Source of the DNA: JADKIH01 sp031417555 | GTDB lineage: Bacteria; Bacteroidota; Bacteroidia; AKYH767-A; 2013-40CM-41-45 | Direction of reading: 5' to 3' | Assembly: GCA_031417555.1 (NCBI GenBank) | Contig: JANOVV010000028.1 | Location: 62,001-126,000 of the forward strand | DNA: 64,000 nt | Part shown: in pieces, positions 8,368 through 16,975 of the stretch | Layout of the letters: each line of letters opens with the position of its first letter | Numbering within the stretch: the stretch's first letter is position 1 | The notes under the pieces: generated by a model | The model's input: the letters and a program-made list of their open reading frames with translations, nothing else | What the model was told of the DNA's origin: nothing | The model's database searches: none | Position numbers and translations under genes: made by a program

Positions 8368-8404
8368 GTTATAGAACTTTCTTTAATTGTTACATAATTC
8401 ACAC
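8368..8404 (-). promoter_or_regulatory. Direct-repeat activator site 3 (AraC operon, autoregulation)
   Basis: The minus strand reads GTGTGAATTATGTAAC from 8404 to 8389, the best match to the consensus. Half-sites are ATGTAAC (8395-8389) and CTATAAC (8374-8368), 21 bp apart. TTTG at 8342-8339 is 26 bp further and continues as TTTGTAC, as at two other members. The AraC start follows at 8311. Confidence 0.8.
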
Positions 8405-8617
8405 ATTATCAACTAGTAAATTAAATTACCTGTTTCATAAAGCATAGGTGTTGAGTATGTTAACTTCGATTTAAAAAAGCTTAAGATTTTAGCGTTTATT
8501 TATTACAACCTTAAAAACGAAATAAATAATTTTTCTAAACAATTTTTATCCTGTTATTAATTTACAATTTAAATAGGAAAGGATGCCAATGATTAAGAAT
8601 TTTCATTTACAATAATT

Positions 8618-8645
8618 ATATAATTATTATCCTTTTATATGTAAG
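8618..8645 (+). promoter_or_regulatory. Direct-repeat activator site 4 (degenerate, for DUF748 gene)
   Basis: ATATAAT (8618-8624) and ATGTAAG (8639-8645) are 21 bp apart, and TTAG at 8671-8674 stands 26 bp after the second half-site where other members have TTTG. ATG is at 8701. The GTGTGAAT upstream part is missing, so this member rests on spacing. The rest of 8405-8617 shows no gene. Confidence 0.45.
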
Positions 8646-8700
8646 TAAAAGAATATAAATCATATTCACCTTAGCCAAAAAAATTGCGTAGTATAATAAA

Positions 8701-11046
8701 ATGATTCTAAAACATAAATTAAGAAAAATACTTTTAATAGTAATCGGTGTATTACTTATTACTTCTGTTGTAATAATTTTATTCATTTCACCAATTACTA
8801 AATATTTAATTGAAAAAAATGATGAAAAATATACTGGTAGAAAAATTACAATTGATTGGGCATACGTAAATCCTTTTACCGGCTTTGTACATTTAAAAAA
8901 TATAAAAATTAATGAATTCAAAAGTGACAGTATTTTCTTTTCTTCCAATGGACTTAGTATTAATTTTTCACTTTATAAATTATTTTCTAAAACTTATGAG
9001 ATAAGTGAGCTAACCTTGGATAAGCCTCGGGGATATATTATTCAAAATAAAAACGATTTTAATTTTAATGATATTATTAAAATGTTTTCACCCGATGAAG
9101 TTATAGATACTACCAAACTTCCTTTGCACTTTAACATACTTAGCATAAAAATTAAGAATGGAGAATTCTATTACCACGAGCCACTAATTCCTATCAATTA
9201 TTATATTAAAAATGTAAATTTAGAAAGTACCGGTAAACGTTGGGATTCTGATTCTATAACAACTTCTATTTCATTTGTGCCTGGTATTGGAAGTGGTGAA
9301 ATAAAGGGTAACATAACTATAAATTTGAAAAACAATGACTATCATTTTGATGTTAGAATTAAAAAGTTTGATTTAAATATCATTGGGCAATATTTAAAAG
9401 ATTTGACCAATTATGGTAATTTTTCTGCAAACCTTGATGCTGATGTCAAATCAAAAGGAAATTTTAACGATCCTCAGGATGTGACCACTAAAGGGTTCAT
9501 TCAGATTAATGACTTTCATTTTGGGAAAACAAACATAAATGATTATGCATCTTTTGATAAATTATCTTTAACGATGAAAGAAATAAGTCCTAAAAATCAT
9601 ATTTATCTTTTTGATTCTGTAATACTAAGTCATCCTTATTTTAAATATGAGAGATATGATTATTTGGATAATATTCAGACCATGTTTGGTGTTGATGGAT
9701 CAAATCTGACTGCTGCTAATGCTAGTAATACTAAATTTAATTTGGTAATAGAAATTGCGGATTATGTTAAAATACTTGGTAGAAACTTTTTTCAAAGCTA
9801 TTATCAAATTAACAGGTTTGCTATTAATAAAGGTGATATTAAGTTTAATGATTTTTCTTTGGGTGAAAAATTTTCTGTGGATTTAAATCCATTATCTATT
9901 GTTGCAGATTCTGTCGATAAAAACCATAATCGGGCAAATGTTTTTTTTAAAACCGGCATTAAGCCATATGGTGATGCCGAAGTAAATCTCAGTATAAATC
10001 CAAAAGATACGGGAGATTTTGATATGCAATATAATCTTAAAAAATTTCCAGCATCTATGTTTAACCCGTATTTAATCTCATATACATCTTTTCCGCTTGA
10101 TAGGGGAACGATTGAAGTTAACGGTACGTGGAATGTCAGAAATGGAATTATCAAAAGTGATAATCATTTGGTTATTATAGATCCTCGTGCTACTAAAAGA
10201 TTGAGGAATAAAGATGCTAAATGGATACCGTTGCCATTGATATTATCATTTATTCGTGAGCGTGGAAATGTAATCGATTATGAAATTCCAATAACCGGAA
10301 ATATGAAGAATCCAAAATTCCATTTACGCGATGTGATTTTTGATTTACTTGAAAATATTTTTGTGAAACCTGCGACAACATCGTATAGGTTGCAAGTTAA
10401 AAATATTGAAACTGAAATAGAGAAATCGCTTACTTTAAAATGGGGACTTCGAAATTCTGAATTGCTTCCTACACAGGTTAAATTTTTAGAAAAAATGGCT
10501 AACTTCCTGGAGAAAAATCCTGAGTCAGGCATCGTAATATATCCTCATGTTTACACAATAAAGGAAAAAGAATATATCCTTCTTTATGAAGCAAAAAAGA
10601 GGTATTATATAGCATCAAATAATATCGATGCTCGAATGTACAATGAACATGATTCTGAGCTTGTAGATAAGATGGCCATAAAAGATACACTTTTTGTTCA
10701 ATACCTGAATAAGCAGGTAAACGATTCAATGGTATTTACAATTCAAGAAAAATGTTCCAGAGTTATCGACGAGTCGATAGTAAATGATAAGTTCAGGAAA
10801 TTAAAGAAAGATAGGGAAGAAGCATTTAAAATTTACTTTAAAGAAAATGATGTTATTAAGAGAATTGAATTAAGCGAGACTGAAAATGTAATTCCTTACA
10901 ATGGATTTTCATATTATAAAATCAAATATAAAGGAGAATTACCGGAATATTTGATTGATGCTTATAAAAAAATGAACGAATTAAACGATGAGGCACCACG
11001 CGATAAATTTAAAAATTTCCGTAAAAAGGATAAGAGTGTATTATAA
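8701..11046 (+). CDS. DUF748/AsmA-like inner-membrane-anchored envelope protein
   Basis: A 781-residue protein with one N-terminal membrane segment (residues 10-31, ILLIVIGVLLITSVVIILFI) and a long periplasmic part. The sequence just after the anchor (YTGRKITIDWAYVNPFTGFV, HLKNIKINEF, ELTLDKPRGYII) is typical of DUF748/AsmA-like proteins, a repeating beta-groove family thought to handle lipids between membranes. About residues 560-680 (LTLKWGLRNSELLPTQVKFL) resemble the C-terminal region of DUF748 proteins. It is divergently transcribed from the AraC operon across a 389-bp spacer. A degenerate direct-repeat site lies upstream. Role in envelope maintenance is inferred from family. Confidence 0.75.
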   Translation: MILKHKLRKILLIVIGVLLITSVVIILFISPITKYLIEKNDEKYTGRKITIDWAYVNPFTGFVHLKNIKINEFKSDSIFFSSNGLSINFSLYKLFSKTYEISELTLDKPRGYIIQNKNDFNFNDIIKMFSPDEVIDTTKLPLHFNILSIKIKNGEFYYHEPLIPINYYIKNVNLESTGKRWDSDSITTSISFVPGIGSGEIKGNITINLKNNDYHFDVRIKKFDLNIIGQYLKDLTNYGNFSANLDADVKSKGNFNDPQDVTTKGFIQINDFHFGKTNINDYASFDKLSLTMKEISPKNHIYLFDSVILSHPYFKYERYDYLDNIQTMFGVDGSNLTAANASNTKFNLVIEIADYVKILGRNFFQSYYQINRFAINKGDIKFNDFSLGEKFSVDLNPLSIVADSVDKNHNRANVFFKTGIKPYGDAEVNLSINPKDTGDFDMQYNLKKFPASMFNPYLISYTSFPLDRGTIEVNGTWNVRNGIIKSDNHLVIIDPRATKRLRNKDAKWIPLPLILSFIRERGNVIDYEIPITGNMKNPKFHLRDVIFDLLENIFVKPATTSYRLQVKNIETEIEKSLTLKWGLRNSELLPTQVKFLEKMANFLEKNPESGIVIYPHVYTIKEKEYILLYEAKKRYYIASNNIDARMYNEHDSELVDKMAIKDTLFVQYLNKQVNDSMVFTIQEKCSRVIDESIVNDKFRKLKKDREEAFKIYFKENDVIKRIELSETENVIPYNGFSYYKIKYKGELPEYLIDAYKKMNELNDEAPRDKFKNFRKKDKSVL

Positions 11047-11099
11047 TGGAATAAAATATAAGACGATTAATTCATTTTCAATAGATGAATTGCACAAAC

Positions 11100-11134
11100 G
11101 TGAATTATGTAACTTATACCAAAAGTTTTGTAAC
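11100..11134 (+). promoter_or_regulatory. Direct-repeat activator site 5 (for the lipoprotein gene)
   Basis: GTGAATTATGTAAC starts at 11100. Half-sites ATGTAAC (11107-11113) and TTGTAAC (11128-11134) are 21 bp apart. The -7 box TTTCTTTG ends at 11163, with TTTG at 11160, 26 bp after the second half-site. ATG is at 11218. Confidence 0.8.
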
Positions 11135-11217
11135 ATGCAAAACATTCTATATTCATTTCTTTGCAGTCTTATTTATGAAGTAAAATAATTTTTAAACAAT
11201 TAATTATACAAATTTCT

Positions 11218-12078
11218 ATGAAAAAATATGTTTTTATTGCTGCAACTGCATTAGTAATGTCAGCTTGTAATCAAAATGAACTTACGGAATCAAATCGCCA
11301 GAAAGATTCATTGATGTCAGTTGTCAATGAGCGTGATTCATTTATTAACGACTTTATTTCTTCGTTTAATGATGTGGAAAGGAATCTTGATTCTGTTGCT
11401 GTAAGACAGCATATTATTGCTGTTAATTCAGATAAGCCCGGTGAGCTAAAGCCTACTCAGAAAGCAAGAATTAATGCGGAGATTGCTTCTATTAATAGTT
11501 TAATGGATCAAAATCGAAAAAAAATTGCTGAATTAAATCGTAAAATCAAAAATTCATCAAGCAAAAATGCACAGCTAGAGAAAATGATTGCTACACTTAA
11601 CGATCAGTTGGCTAAGAAAGATATAGAACTCGCCGATTTAAATGCGAAGCTGAATTCATTAAATGCACAAGTAGCTACTTTAGAGACTTCAGTTGATACT
11701 CTCATGGCTCGCAATGGTGCTCAATCACAAACTATTGCTGAAGAAACAATGGCTTTACATACAGCTTACTTTGTGGTCGGTAAATCAAATGATTTACAAG
11801 ATGCAAAAATCATCGACAGAAAAGGCGGACTGCTTGGTATTGGCAGAACTTCTAAATTAAGTCAGGATTTCGATAACAGTAAGTTTACTCGAATCGATTA
11901 CACGGTAACAAATAATATTGCGATTAATAGTGATATGAAAATTGTAACAAGTCACCCAACCAATTCATATACTCTGGAGAAGGATACAAAGGATAACGAT
12001 TTAGTTAAAAACATTGTTATTACAAATCCGGAATTATTTTGGAGTGCTTCCAAATATCTTGTTGTAATAAAAGATTAA
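11218..12078 (+). CDS. Coiled-coil lipoprotein
   Basis: A 286-residue lipoprotein. The signal peptide ends in the lipobox MSAC (Cys17), followed by NQNE. Residues 20-175 are strongly helical and heptad-like (RKIAELNRKIKNSSSK, KKDIELADLNAKLNSLNAQV), predicted coiled coil. The C-terminal ~110 residues form a beta-rich globular part (HTAYFVVGKSNDLQDAKI, IDRKGGLLGIGRTSKLSQDF) that I recognise as recurring in uncharacterised Bacteroidetes lipoproteins. No enzyme motif. It has its own direct-repeat promoter (site 5) and a clear terminator at 12108-12144, so it is probably monocistronic. Function unknown. Confidence 0.8.
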   Translation: MKKYVFIAATALVMSACNQNELTESNRQKDSLMSVVNERDSFINDFISSFNDVERNLDSVAVRQHIIAVNSDKPGELKPTQKARINAEIASINSLMDQNRKKIAELNRKIKNSSSKNAQLEKMIATLNDQLAKKDIELADLNAKLNSLNAQVATLETSVDTLMARNGAQSQTIAEETMALHTAYFVVGKSNDLQDAKIIDRKGGLLGIGRTSKLSQDFDNSKFTRIDYTVTNNIAINSDMKIVTSHPTNSYTLEKDTKDNDLVKNIVITNPELFWSASKYLVVIKD

Positions 12079-12107
12079 TTTAAAGTAAGTGTAAGTTTTC
12101 AAAAATG

Positions 12108-12144
12108 CCTCTCAAAGTTTCAACGCTTTGGGAGGTGTTTTTTT
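12108..12144 (+). terminator. Intrinsic terminator after lipoprotein gene
   Basis: CCTCTCAAAG (12108-12117) pairs with CTTTGGGAGG (12126-12135), with one G-U pair, followed by a T run. Confidence 0.85.
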
Positions 12145-12161
12145 GTTGAAATCGATAAATG

Positions 12162-12189
12162 ATATAAGTATTTTATAAAGTTATATAAG
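12162..12189 (+). promoter_or_regulatory. Direct-repeat activator site 6 (degenerate, AI-2E/Dps/Mla genes)
   Basis: ATATAAG occurs at 12162-12168 and again at 12183-12189, exactly 21 bp apart. TAAATTCG ends at 12218, so TTCG begins 26 bp after the second half-site. ATG is at 12269. The upstream GTGTGAAT part is missing. Confidence 0.5.
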
Positions 12190-12268
12190 TACATTATTTA
12201 GTGCAATGGTTAAATTCGGTAACTAAATTAAAAAAAGCAATATAATTTAATATTCCGGTTCTAATTTT

Positions 12269-13369
12269 ATGAATTCAGAAATCCAGTTTCCTTTTTATGT
12301 CAAATTTGCGTTTTTAGCAATTGGATTTTTTGCCTGCATATGTGCAATGTATTTTGGCCAACAGATAATTGTTCCTTTAATTTTTGCAACGATTTTTTCT
12401 ATTCTGTTAAATCCAGTAGTCAATTATTTATTACGAAAAAAAATTAACAGAATTGTTTCAATTTCAATCGCTGTATTGTTTGCAATTGTAATTGTGGGAT
12501 TTTTATTTTATTTTTTATCTGTTCAATTAACATTGTTTAGTGAAACGTATCCTGCACTTAAATCTAAATTTTTAGATATAAGTACTCAGTTGATTCATTG
12601 GATTTCTGTAAATTTTAATATCAGAACTTCAAAAATTAATTTATGGATAACTCAAACTCAAAATGATGCTATCAATAATATGGGCGGAGCGATTGGTCAG
12701 ACTATTTCAGCAATTAATGGAATATTAATCATCGCAGTTTTAATTCCTGTTTATTTATTTATGATATTATATTATAAAAATTTATTACTTGAATTTATAC
12801 GTAAGTTATTTAACTCAGTTCATCATGTTGCTGTTTTTGAAATACTCCTTAATTCAAAAAAAATAATCCAAAGCTATTTGTTTGGACTTATAGTTGAAGC
12901 AGCAATAATTGCTACTTTAAATTCACTTGGTTTGTTGGTTCTTGGAATTGATTATGCAATTATTTTAGGTGTAACCGGAGCTTTACTAAATGTTATTCCT
13001 TATATAGGTGGAGTAATTGCAATAGCTTTGCCTATGATAATTGCATTTGTAACCAAAGATTCGTCATCTTATGCATTATTTGTACTTGGATTATATTTAA
13101 CGATTCAATTTATAGATAATCATTTTATCATTCCGCAAATTGTAGCGTCTAGAGTTAAAATAAATGCTCTAGTTTCTATAGTAGTTGTTCTTGCTGGTGG
13201 AGCCATTTGGGGAGTACCGGGCATGTTTCTCTCTATTCCCCTTACCGCAATTATAAAAGTTATTTTCGATCACATAGAAACTTTAAAACCGTGGGGATTT
13301 TTATTGGGAAATACAACTCCTACCACTAAATTGAAATTAGAATTTATTAAAAAGAAAAAAGTAAAATAA
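12269..13369 (+). CDS. AI-2E family transporter (PerM-like)
   Basis: A 366-residue polytopic membrane protein of the AI-2E/PerM family. It has paired N-terminal helices (residues 9-55), a helix near 68-90, the extracytoplasmic mid-region, and the C-terminal membrane block with LNVIPYIGGVIAIALPMIIA, FIDNHFIIPQIVASRVKINA and GAIWGVPGMFLSIPLTAIIK, which are the family's most conserved segments. Length fits the family. Substrate cannot be told from sequence; some members export AI-2, others take part in Na+/H+ or osmotic homeostasis. It is the first of five closely spaced plus-strand genes (Dps, MlaE, MlaF, MlaD) and is preceded by a degenerate direct-repeat site. Confidence 0.9.
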   Translation: MNSEIQFPFYVKFAFLAIGFFACICAMYFGQQIIVPLIFATIFSILLNPVVNYLLRKKINRIVSISIAVLFAIVIVGFLFYFLSVQLTLFSETYPALKSKFLDISTQLIHWISVNFNIRTSKINLWITQTQNDAINNMGGAIGQTISAINGILIIAVLIPVYLFMILYYKNLLLEFIRKLFNSVHHVAVFEILLNSKKIIQSYLFGLIVEAAIIATLNSLGLLVLGIDYAIILGVTGALLNVIPYIGGVIAIALPMIIAFVTKDSSSYALFVLGLYLTIQFIDNHFIIPQIVASRVKINALVSIVVVLAGGAIWGVPGMFLSIPLTAIIKVIFDHIETLKPWGFLLGNTTPTTKLKLEFIKKKKVK

Positions 13370-13396
13370 TATAAACCATTTAAAATTGAACTAATC

Positions 13397-13870
13397 ATGA
13401 AACCGAATATTGGAATTTCAGAAAAACATTTAAAAAGCATTACATTATTACTAACGAACCTTCTTGCCGATGAAATGACGCTTTATATAAAGACAAGAAA
13501 GTTTCATTGGAATGTCTGTGGCGAAAGCTTCATGGAACTTCATAAATTATTTGAAGGACAGTATAAGCAATTAGAAGAATATATCGATGAAATAGCCGAA
13601 AGGATTAATAAACTCGGAGCTAAAACTATTGGTACGTTGAAAGAGTTTAGCTCTTCGAATTCGTTAAAAGAATCTCCGGGTAAATATCCATCTCAAAAAA
13701 ATATGCTTCAAGAATTGCTCAGCGATCATGAATCGTTAGCTATACAATTGAGGAAGCATGTTTCATCCGTTAGCGAAAAGTATAATGACGCCGGTACGGC
13801 TGATTTTTTGACCGGTTTATTGCAAGATCATGAAACTATATCCTGGATACTGAGAAGGTATTTAAATTAA
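13397..13870 (+). CDS. dps: Dps-family DNA-protecting ferritin-like protein
   Basis: A 157-residue protein with the Dps four-helix signature: LADEMTLYIKTRKFHWNV places the first ferroxidase His, and FMELHKLFEGQYKQLEEYID with AERINKLG supplies the second His and the Asp/Glu ligands of the inter-subunit iron site. The C-terminus has LLQDHETISWILRRYL. Dodecamers of this family oxidise Fe(II) with peroxide and protect DNA under stress or starvation. It lies 27 bp after the AI-2E gene and 41 bp before mlaE, so it is probably in the same transcript. Confidence 0.93.
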   Translation: MKPNIGISEKHLKSITLLLTNLLADEMTLYIKTRKFHWNVCGESFMELHKLFEGQYKQLEEYIDEIAERINKLGAKTIGTLKEFSSSNSLKESPGKYPSQKNMLQELLSDHESLAIQLRKHVSSVSEKYNDAGTADFLTGLLQDHETISWILRRYLN

Positions 13871-13911
13871 TAAAAATTTATTTTGAAATATTATATTTAT
13901 TTGAGATCGAA

Positions 13912-14754
13912 ATGAAAATAATTAATCCTGTAGTCAAAGCAAAAGGGTTTGCTACCAAACATTCTGTCAAGCTAAGTGAAAAAACCATAGCAAAAACATT
14001 TGAAGCTAATAGTTTTTTAATTGAAGTCGCTAATGTATTTTTATTTATTCTGGAATTATTTCGTGAAACGTTTACGAGAAATTTTGAATTTAAAGAATTC
14101 ATGCGACAATGTTTTCAAATCGGCTATAAATCTTTGCCGCTAATTTCCATAACGGGTACAATTATGGGATTGGTACTTACAATTCAATCAAGGCCTGTGC
14201 TCGTTGATTTTGGTGCAGTTACCATGCTTCCCGGAATGGTAGCCGTTTCACTTATACGGGAAATGGGCCCTGTAATTACTGCTTTAATATGTGCTGGAAA
14301 AATAGGCTCCGGAATGGGTGCAGAATTAGGATCAATGAAAGTTACTGAGCAAATAGACGCAATGGAGGTTTCTTCCACAAATCCTATGCGATTTTTAATT
14401 GTTACCAGAGTTTTAGCAGCAACGCTTATGGTTCCATTATTAATTTTATATGCTGATGCTCTCGGAATATTGGGAAGCTGGGCCGGAGCAAATATTAAAG
14501 GCGATGTTAATTTTGTACTATTTCTTTCACAGGCTTTTAGTCATGTTGATTTTATGGATTTGTTTCCAGCTGTTATTAAATCGTTCTTTTTTGGCGCTGT
14601 GATTGGTTTGGTTGGATGTTATAAAGGATATAATGCAGGACGCGGAACTGAAAGTGTGGGCGTTGCTGCAAATTCAGCCGTTGTTTTATCCTCTCTGCTT
14701 GTAATTATTGTCGATATGATTGCTGTTCAAATTACTGATATGATAACTTCATGA
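13912..14754 (+). CDS. mlaE: MlaE-family lipid ABC transporter permease
   Basis: A 280-residue inner-membrane permease. Conserved MlaE segments are visible: MGLVLTIQSRPVLVDFGAV, VSLIREMGPVITALICAGKIG, GSGMGAELGSMKVTEQIDAM and, near the C-terminus, GCYKGYNAGRGTESVG. Roughly the first 60 residues are a cytosolic or interfacial extension. With MlaF and MlaD it forms a lipid transporter linking inner membrane and periplasm. It overlaps mlaF by 4 bp. The window holds no mlaB or mlaC, a common state in Bacteroidetes. Confidence 0.93.
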   Translation: MKIINPVVKAKGFATKHSVKLSEKTIAKTFEANSFLIEVANVFLFILELFRETFTRNFEFKEFMRQCFQIGYKSLPLISITGTIMGLVLTIQSRPVLVDFGAVTMLPGMVAVSLIREMGPVITALICAGKIGSGMGAELGSMKVTEQIDAMEVSSTNPMRFLIVTRVLAATLMVPLLILYADALGILGSWAGANIKGDVNFVLFLSQAFSHVDFMDLFPAVIKSFFFGAVIGLVGCYKGYNAGRGTESVGVAANSAVVLSSLLVIIVDMIAVQITDMITS

Positions 14755-15536
14755 TAACAGACTCCAAAAATTCTCCTGCTAATTCGACGATTAAAGAAAA
14801 CAGCCATGATGAACCGGTTATTGAAATAAATAATCTCAAAAAATCATTTGGAAACCAGGAAGTCTTAAAGAATGTTTCATTACAACTCTTTAATGGCGAA
14901 AATCTGGTTGTTTTGGGAAAGTCCGGAACAGGAAAATCCGTTCTTATTAAATGCATCGTTGGCTTGTTAAATTCCAATGAAGGAACAATTAATGTCTTCG
15001 GAAAAAGCGTAACTTCTCTAAACCGGAAAGACTTAGGAGAACTTAGAAAAAAAATAGGTTTCCTTTTTCAAAGCGGTGCATTATATGATTCTATGACAGT
15101 AAAGCAAAATCTTGAATTTCCACTCAGAAGAATCAGAAAAAATCTGAATGAAAAAGAAATAGAAGAAAAAATAATGGAAGTTCTTGAAAATGTCGGTTTA
15201 GCAGATGCTTTGAATAAAATGCCTTCTCAACTGTCAGGTGGAATGCGGAAACGAATAAGTCTGGCAAGAACAATTGTCGTCGATCCAATGATAATGTTGT
15301 ATGATGAACCTACAACAGGTTTGGACCCTATTACATCTGATGAAATAAGTTCATTAATAAATGATGTTCAGAAAAAATATAAAACATCTTCTATAATTAT
15401 CACCCACGATATAAAATGTGCTCTCAATACAGCTAACCGAATTGTAATGCTGAAAGATGGAGCGGTTTATAAAGAAGGTAAAAAAGAGGACTTTGAAAAT
15501 TCAACGGATCCTTTAATTCTTTCATTCTTTAAGTAA
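14751..15536 (+). CDS. mlaF: MlaF-like lipid ABC transporter ATPase
   Basis: A 261-residue ABC ATPase. Walker A is GKSGTGKSVLIK, the Q loop is FLFQSGALYDSMTV, the signature is QLSGGMRKRISLART with the GGMRKR form typical of MlaF, Walker B is IMLYDEPTTGLDP and the switch His lies in SIIITHDIK. A roughly 22-residue polar N-terminal extension precedes the core. It overlaps mlaE by 4 bp (coupled translation) and is 48 bp upstream of mlaD. Confidence 0.94.
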   Translation: MITDSKNSPANSTIKENSHDEPVIEINNLKKSFGNQEVLKNVSLQLFNGENLVVLGKSGTGKSVLIKCIVGLLNSNEGTINVFGKSVTSLNRKDLGELRKKIGFLFQSGALYDSMTVKQNLEFPLRRIRKNLNEKEIEEKIMEVLENVGLADALNKMPSQLSGGMRKRISLARTIVVDPMIMLYDEPTTGLDPITSDEISSLINDVQKKYKTSSIIITHDIKCALNTANRIVMLKDGAVYKEGKKEDFENSTDPLILSFFK

Positions 15537-15584
15537 AAAATAACTTAACTATAAATAGAAAAAATTTAAAATTCATTTACAATC

Positions 15585-16328
15585 ATGGATACTACAACTC
15601 AAAAATTTAAAATTCGTTTAGGACTATTCGTTGCAGGAGGGTTAACTCTTTTTGTACTCGCTATATTTGTAATCGGAAAGCAAAAGAATTTATTCAATCC
15701 TGTTTTTAAGCTGACCTCAACATTTTATAATGTGAGTGGCTTGCAAGTGGGTAATAATATCAGATTCTCCGGAATAAACGTTGGTACTGTTGACAACATC
15801 AGTATAATTAATGATTCAACCGTCAAAGTGGATATGTTAATTAAAAAAGATGTAAAGAAGTTTATTAAGTCAGATTGCGGGGTTTCCATCGGTTCGGAAG
15901 GACTTATTGGTGATAGACTGCTCGTTATTACGCAGGGCAGCTCAGATGCACCACTAGCTAATGAAGGGCAACAACTCGAATCGGCAGAACCTGTAGAAAC
16001 AGATGCTATCATGTCTAGTCTTCAGATTACAGCTGGAAATGCTGAAGTTATTTCTCAGCAGCTTGCAGAGATAATGTTAAAAATAAATAGCGGTAATGGA
16101 ACTCTTGGAAGATTAATCCAGGACTCAACCATCGCTGAGAATTTTAATCAGACAATGGTAAATCTTAAAAAAAGCACAAAAGGTTTAAACGAGAATATGG
16201 AAGCCGCCAAGCATAATTTTCTTTTGAAAGGATATTTTAATAAGAAGGCTAAAGAATCTGAAAAGTTAAAGAAGGAAGCGGAAGATAAAAAAGCAGAAGA
16301 GCAGAAATTAAAAGAAGAGAAAAAATAA
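15585..16328 (+). CDS. mlaD: MlaD/MCE-domain protein
   Basis: A 247-residue protein with one N-terminal membrane helix (residues 11-28, LGLFVAGGLTLFVLAIFVIG) and an MCE domain (about 38-115) with the motifs FYNVSGLQVGNNIRFSGINV and SEGLIGDRLLVI. Helical segments follow, and the last 35 residues are a Lys/Glu-rich tail. MCE proteins form a hexameric ring that carries lipids above the MlaEF transporter. It is the last gene of the operon and ends one base before the stop of a convergent gene, with no clear terminator between them. Confidence 0.92.
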   Translation: MDTTTQKFKIRLGLFVAGGLTLFVLAIFVIGKQKNLFNPVFKLTSTFYNVSGLQVGNNIRFSGINVGTVDNISIINDSTVKVDMLIKKDVKKFIKSDCGVSIGSEGLIGDRLLVITQGSSDAPLANEGQQLESAEPVETDAIMSSLQITAGNAEVISQQLAEIMLKINSGNGTLGRLIQDSTIAENFNQTMVNLKKSTKGLNENMEAAKHNFLLKGYFNKKAKESEKLKKEAEDKKAEEQKLKEEKK

Positions 16329-16329
16329 T

Positions 16330-16950
16330 TTACTCGTCGGCTATTGGTAATGAAACTGATTTATGTTTTCTTACTTCTCTGACTTTTCCAATTGGTTTAA
16401 GGTAGTTTTGTTTCACGGTGTATAAATCAATTCTTCCTCCTAATCCAATAGATGGTGAATTAGAAATATAATCATAACCGGCAAAAAGAGAAAATGCACC
16501 GAATCCTATAAACCCACCGGTGAAAATAGATGCAAGTTTTTTCAAACTAAAATCATTTTGTAATCCAATATCTGTTATTAACCCAAAGAAAAACGTAGGA
16601 TCAACGGTTATTTTATCATTTTCATTAAAAATGAAGTCGCCAAAAAACCAGGTATATCCATATCCTATACTAATTGTAGGTGAAACTTCATATTTTCCAT
16701 TCACATATTCTATTTTACTGAATGAAATTGGAATGGTTGGCGAGCCAAATAACTTTGCTTTATAAACGGTATTGTAATATAATGTATCCGGCCATTTTTT
16801 TAAACTATCCGGTATAATTTGATTATTTAATGTAGACTGGAATTGATAGCCTCTCATATTTAAAAATTTAACGATAGGACTTTTTTCTACTTGGCCAAAC
16901 GAAATAAGTGAAATTCCGAAAGTTAATAAACATAGAAAAATTGTTTTCAT
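16330..16950 (-). CDS. Exported protein of unknown function, possible beta-barrel
   Basis: I chose ATG at 16950, giving 206 residues, because it starts directly with a Sec signal peptide (MKTIFLCLLTFGISLISFG, then QVEKS) and avoids overlap with the upstream gene. A start at 16992 would add 14 residues. The mature part is rich in aromatic and glycine residues with amphipathic strands (ISIGYGYTWFFGDFIF, GGFIGFGAFSLFAGYDYI), suggesting an outer-membrane or periplasmic beta-rich protein. I do not recognise a family. It lies 25 bp downstream of the iron-permease-like gene and is probably co-transcribed with it. Confidence 0.7.
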   Translation of the reverse strand: MKTIFLCLLTFGISLISFGQVEKSPIVKFLNMRGYQFQSTLNNQIIPDSLKKWPDTLYYNTVYKAKLFGSPTIPISFSKIEYVNGKYEVSPTISIGYGYTWFFGDFIFNENDKITVDPTFFFGLITDIGLQNDFSLKKLASIFTGGFIGFGAFSLFAGYDYISNSPSIGLGGRIDLYTVKQNYLKPIGKVREVRKHKSVSLPIADE

Positions 16951-16975
16951 TTTATATATCATTAATAATCGATGT

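Noticed and set aside
8616..8948. 110-codon minus-strand ORF overlapping the start of the DUF748 gene
   Set aside because: It overlaps a well-supported gene and its promoter; the product is an AT-driven hydrophobic sequence.
10988..11188. 66-codon plus-strand ORF after the DUF748 gene
   Set aside because: It begins inside the DUF748 coding region in another frame and runs through regulatory site 5 and its -7 box.
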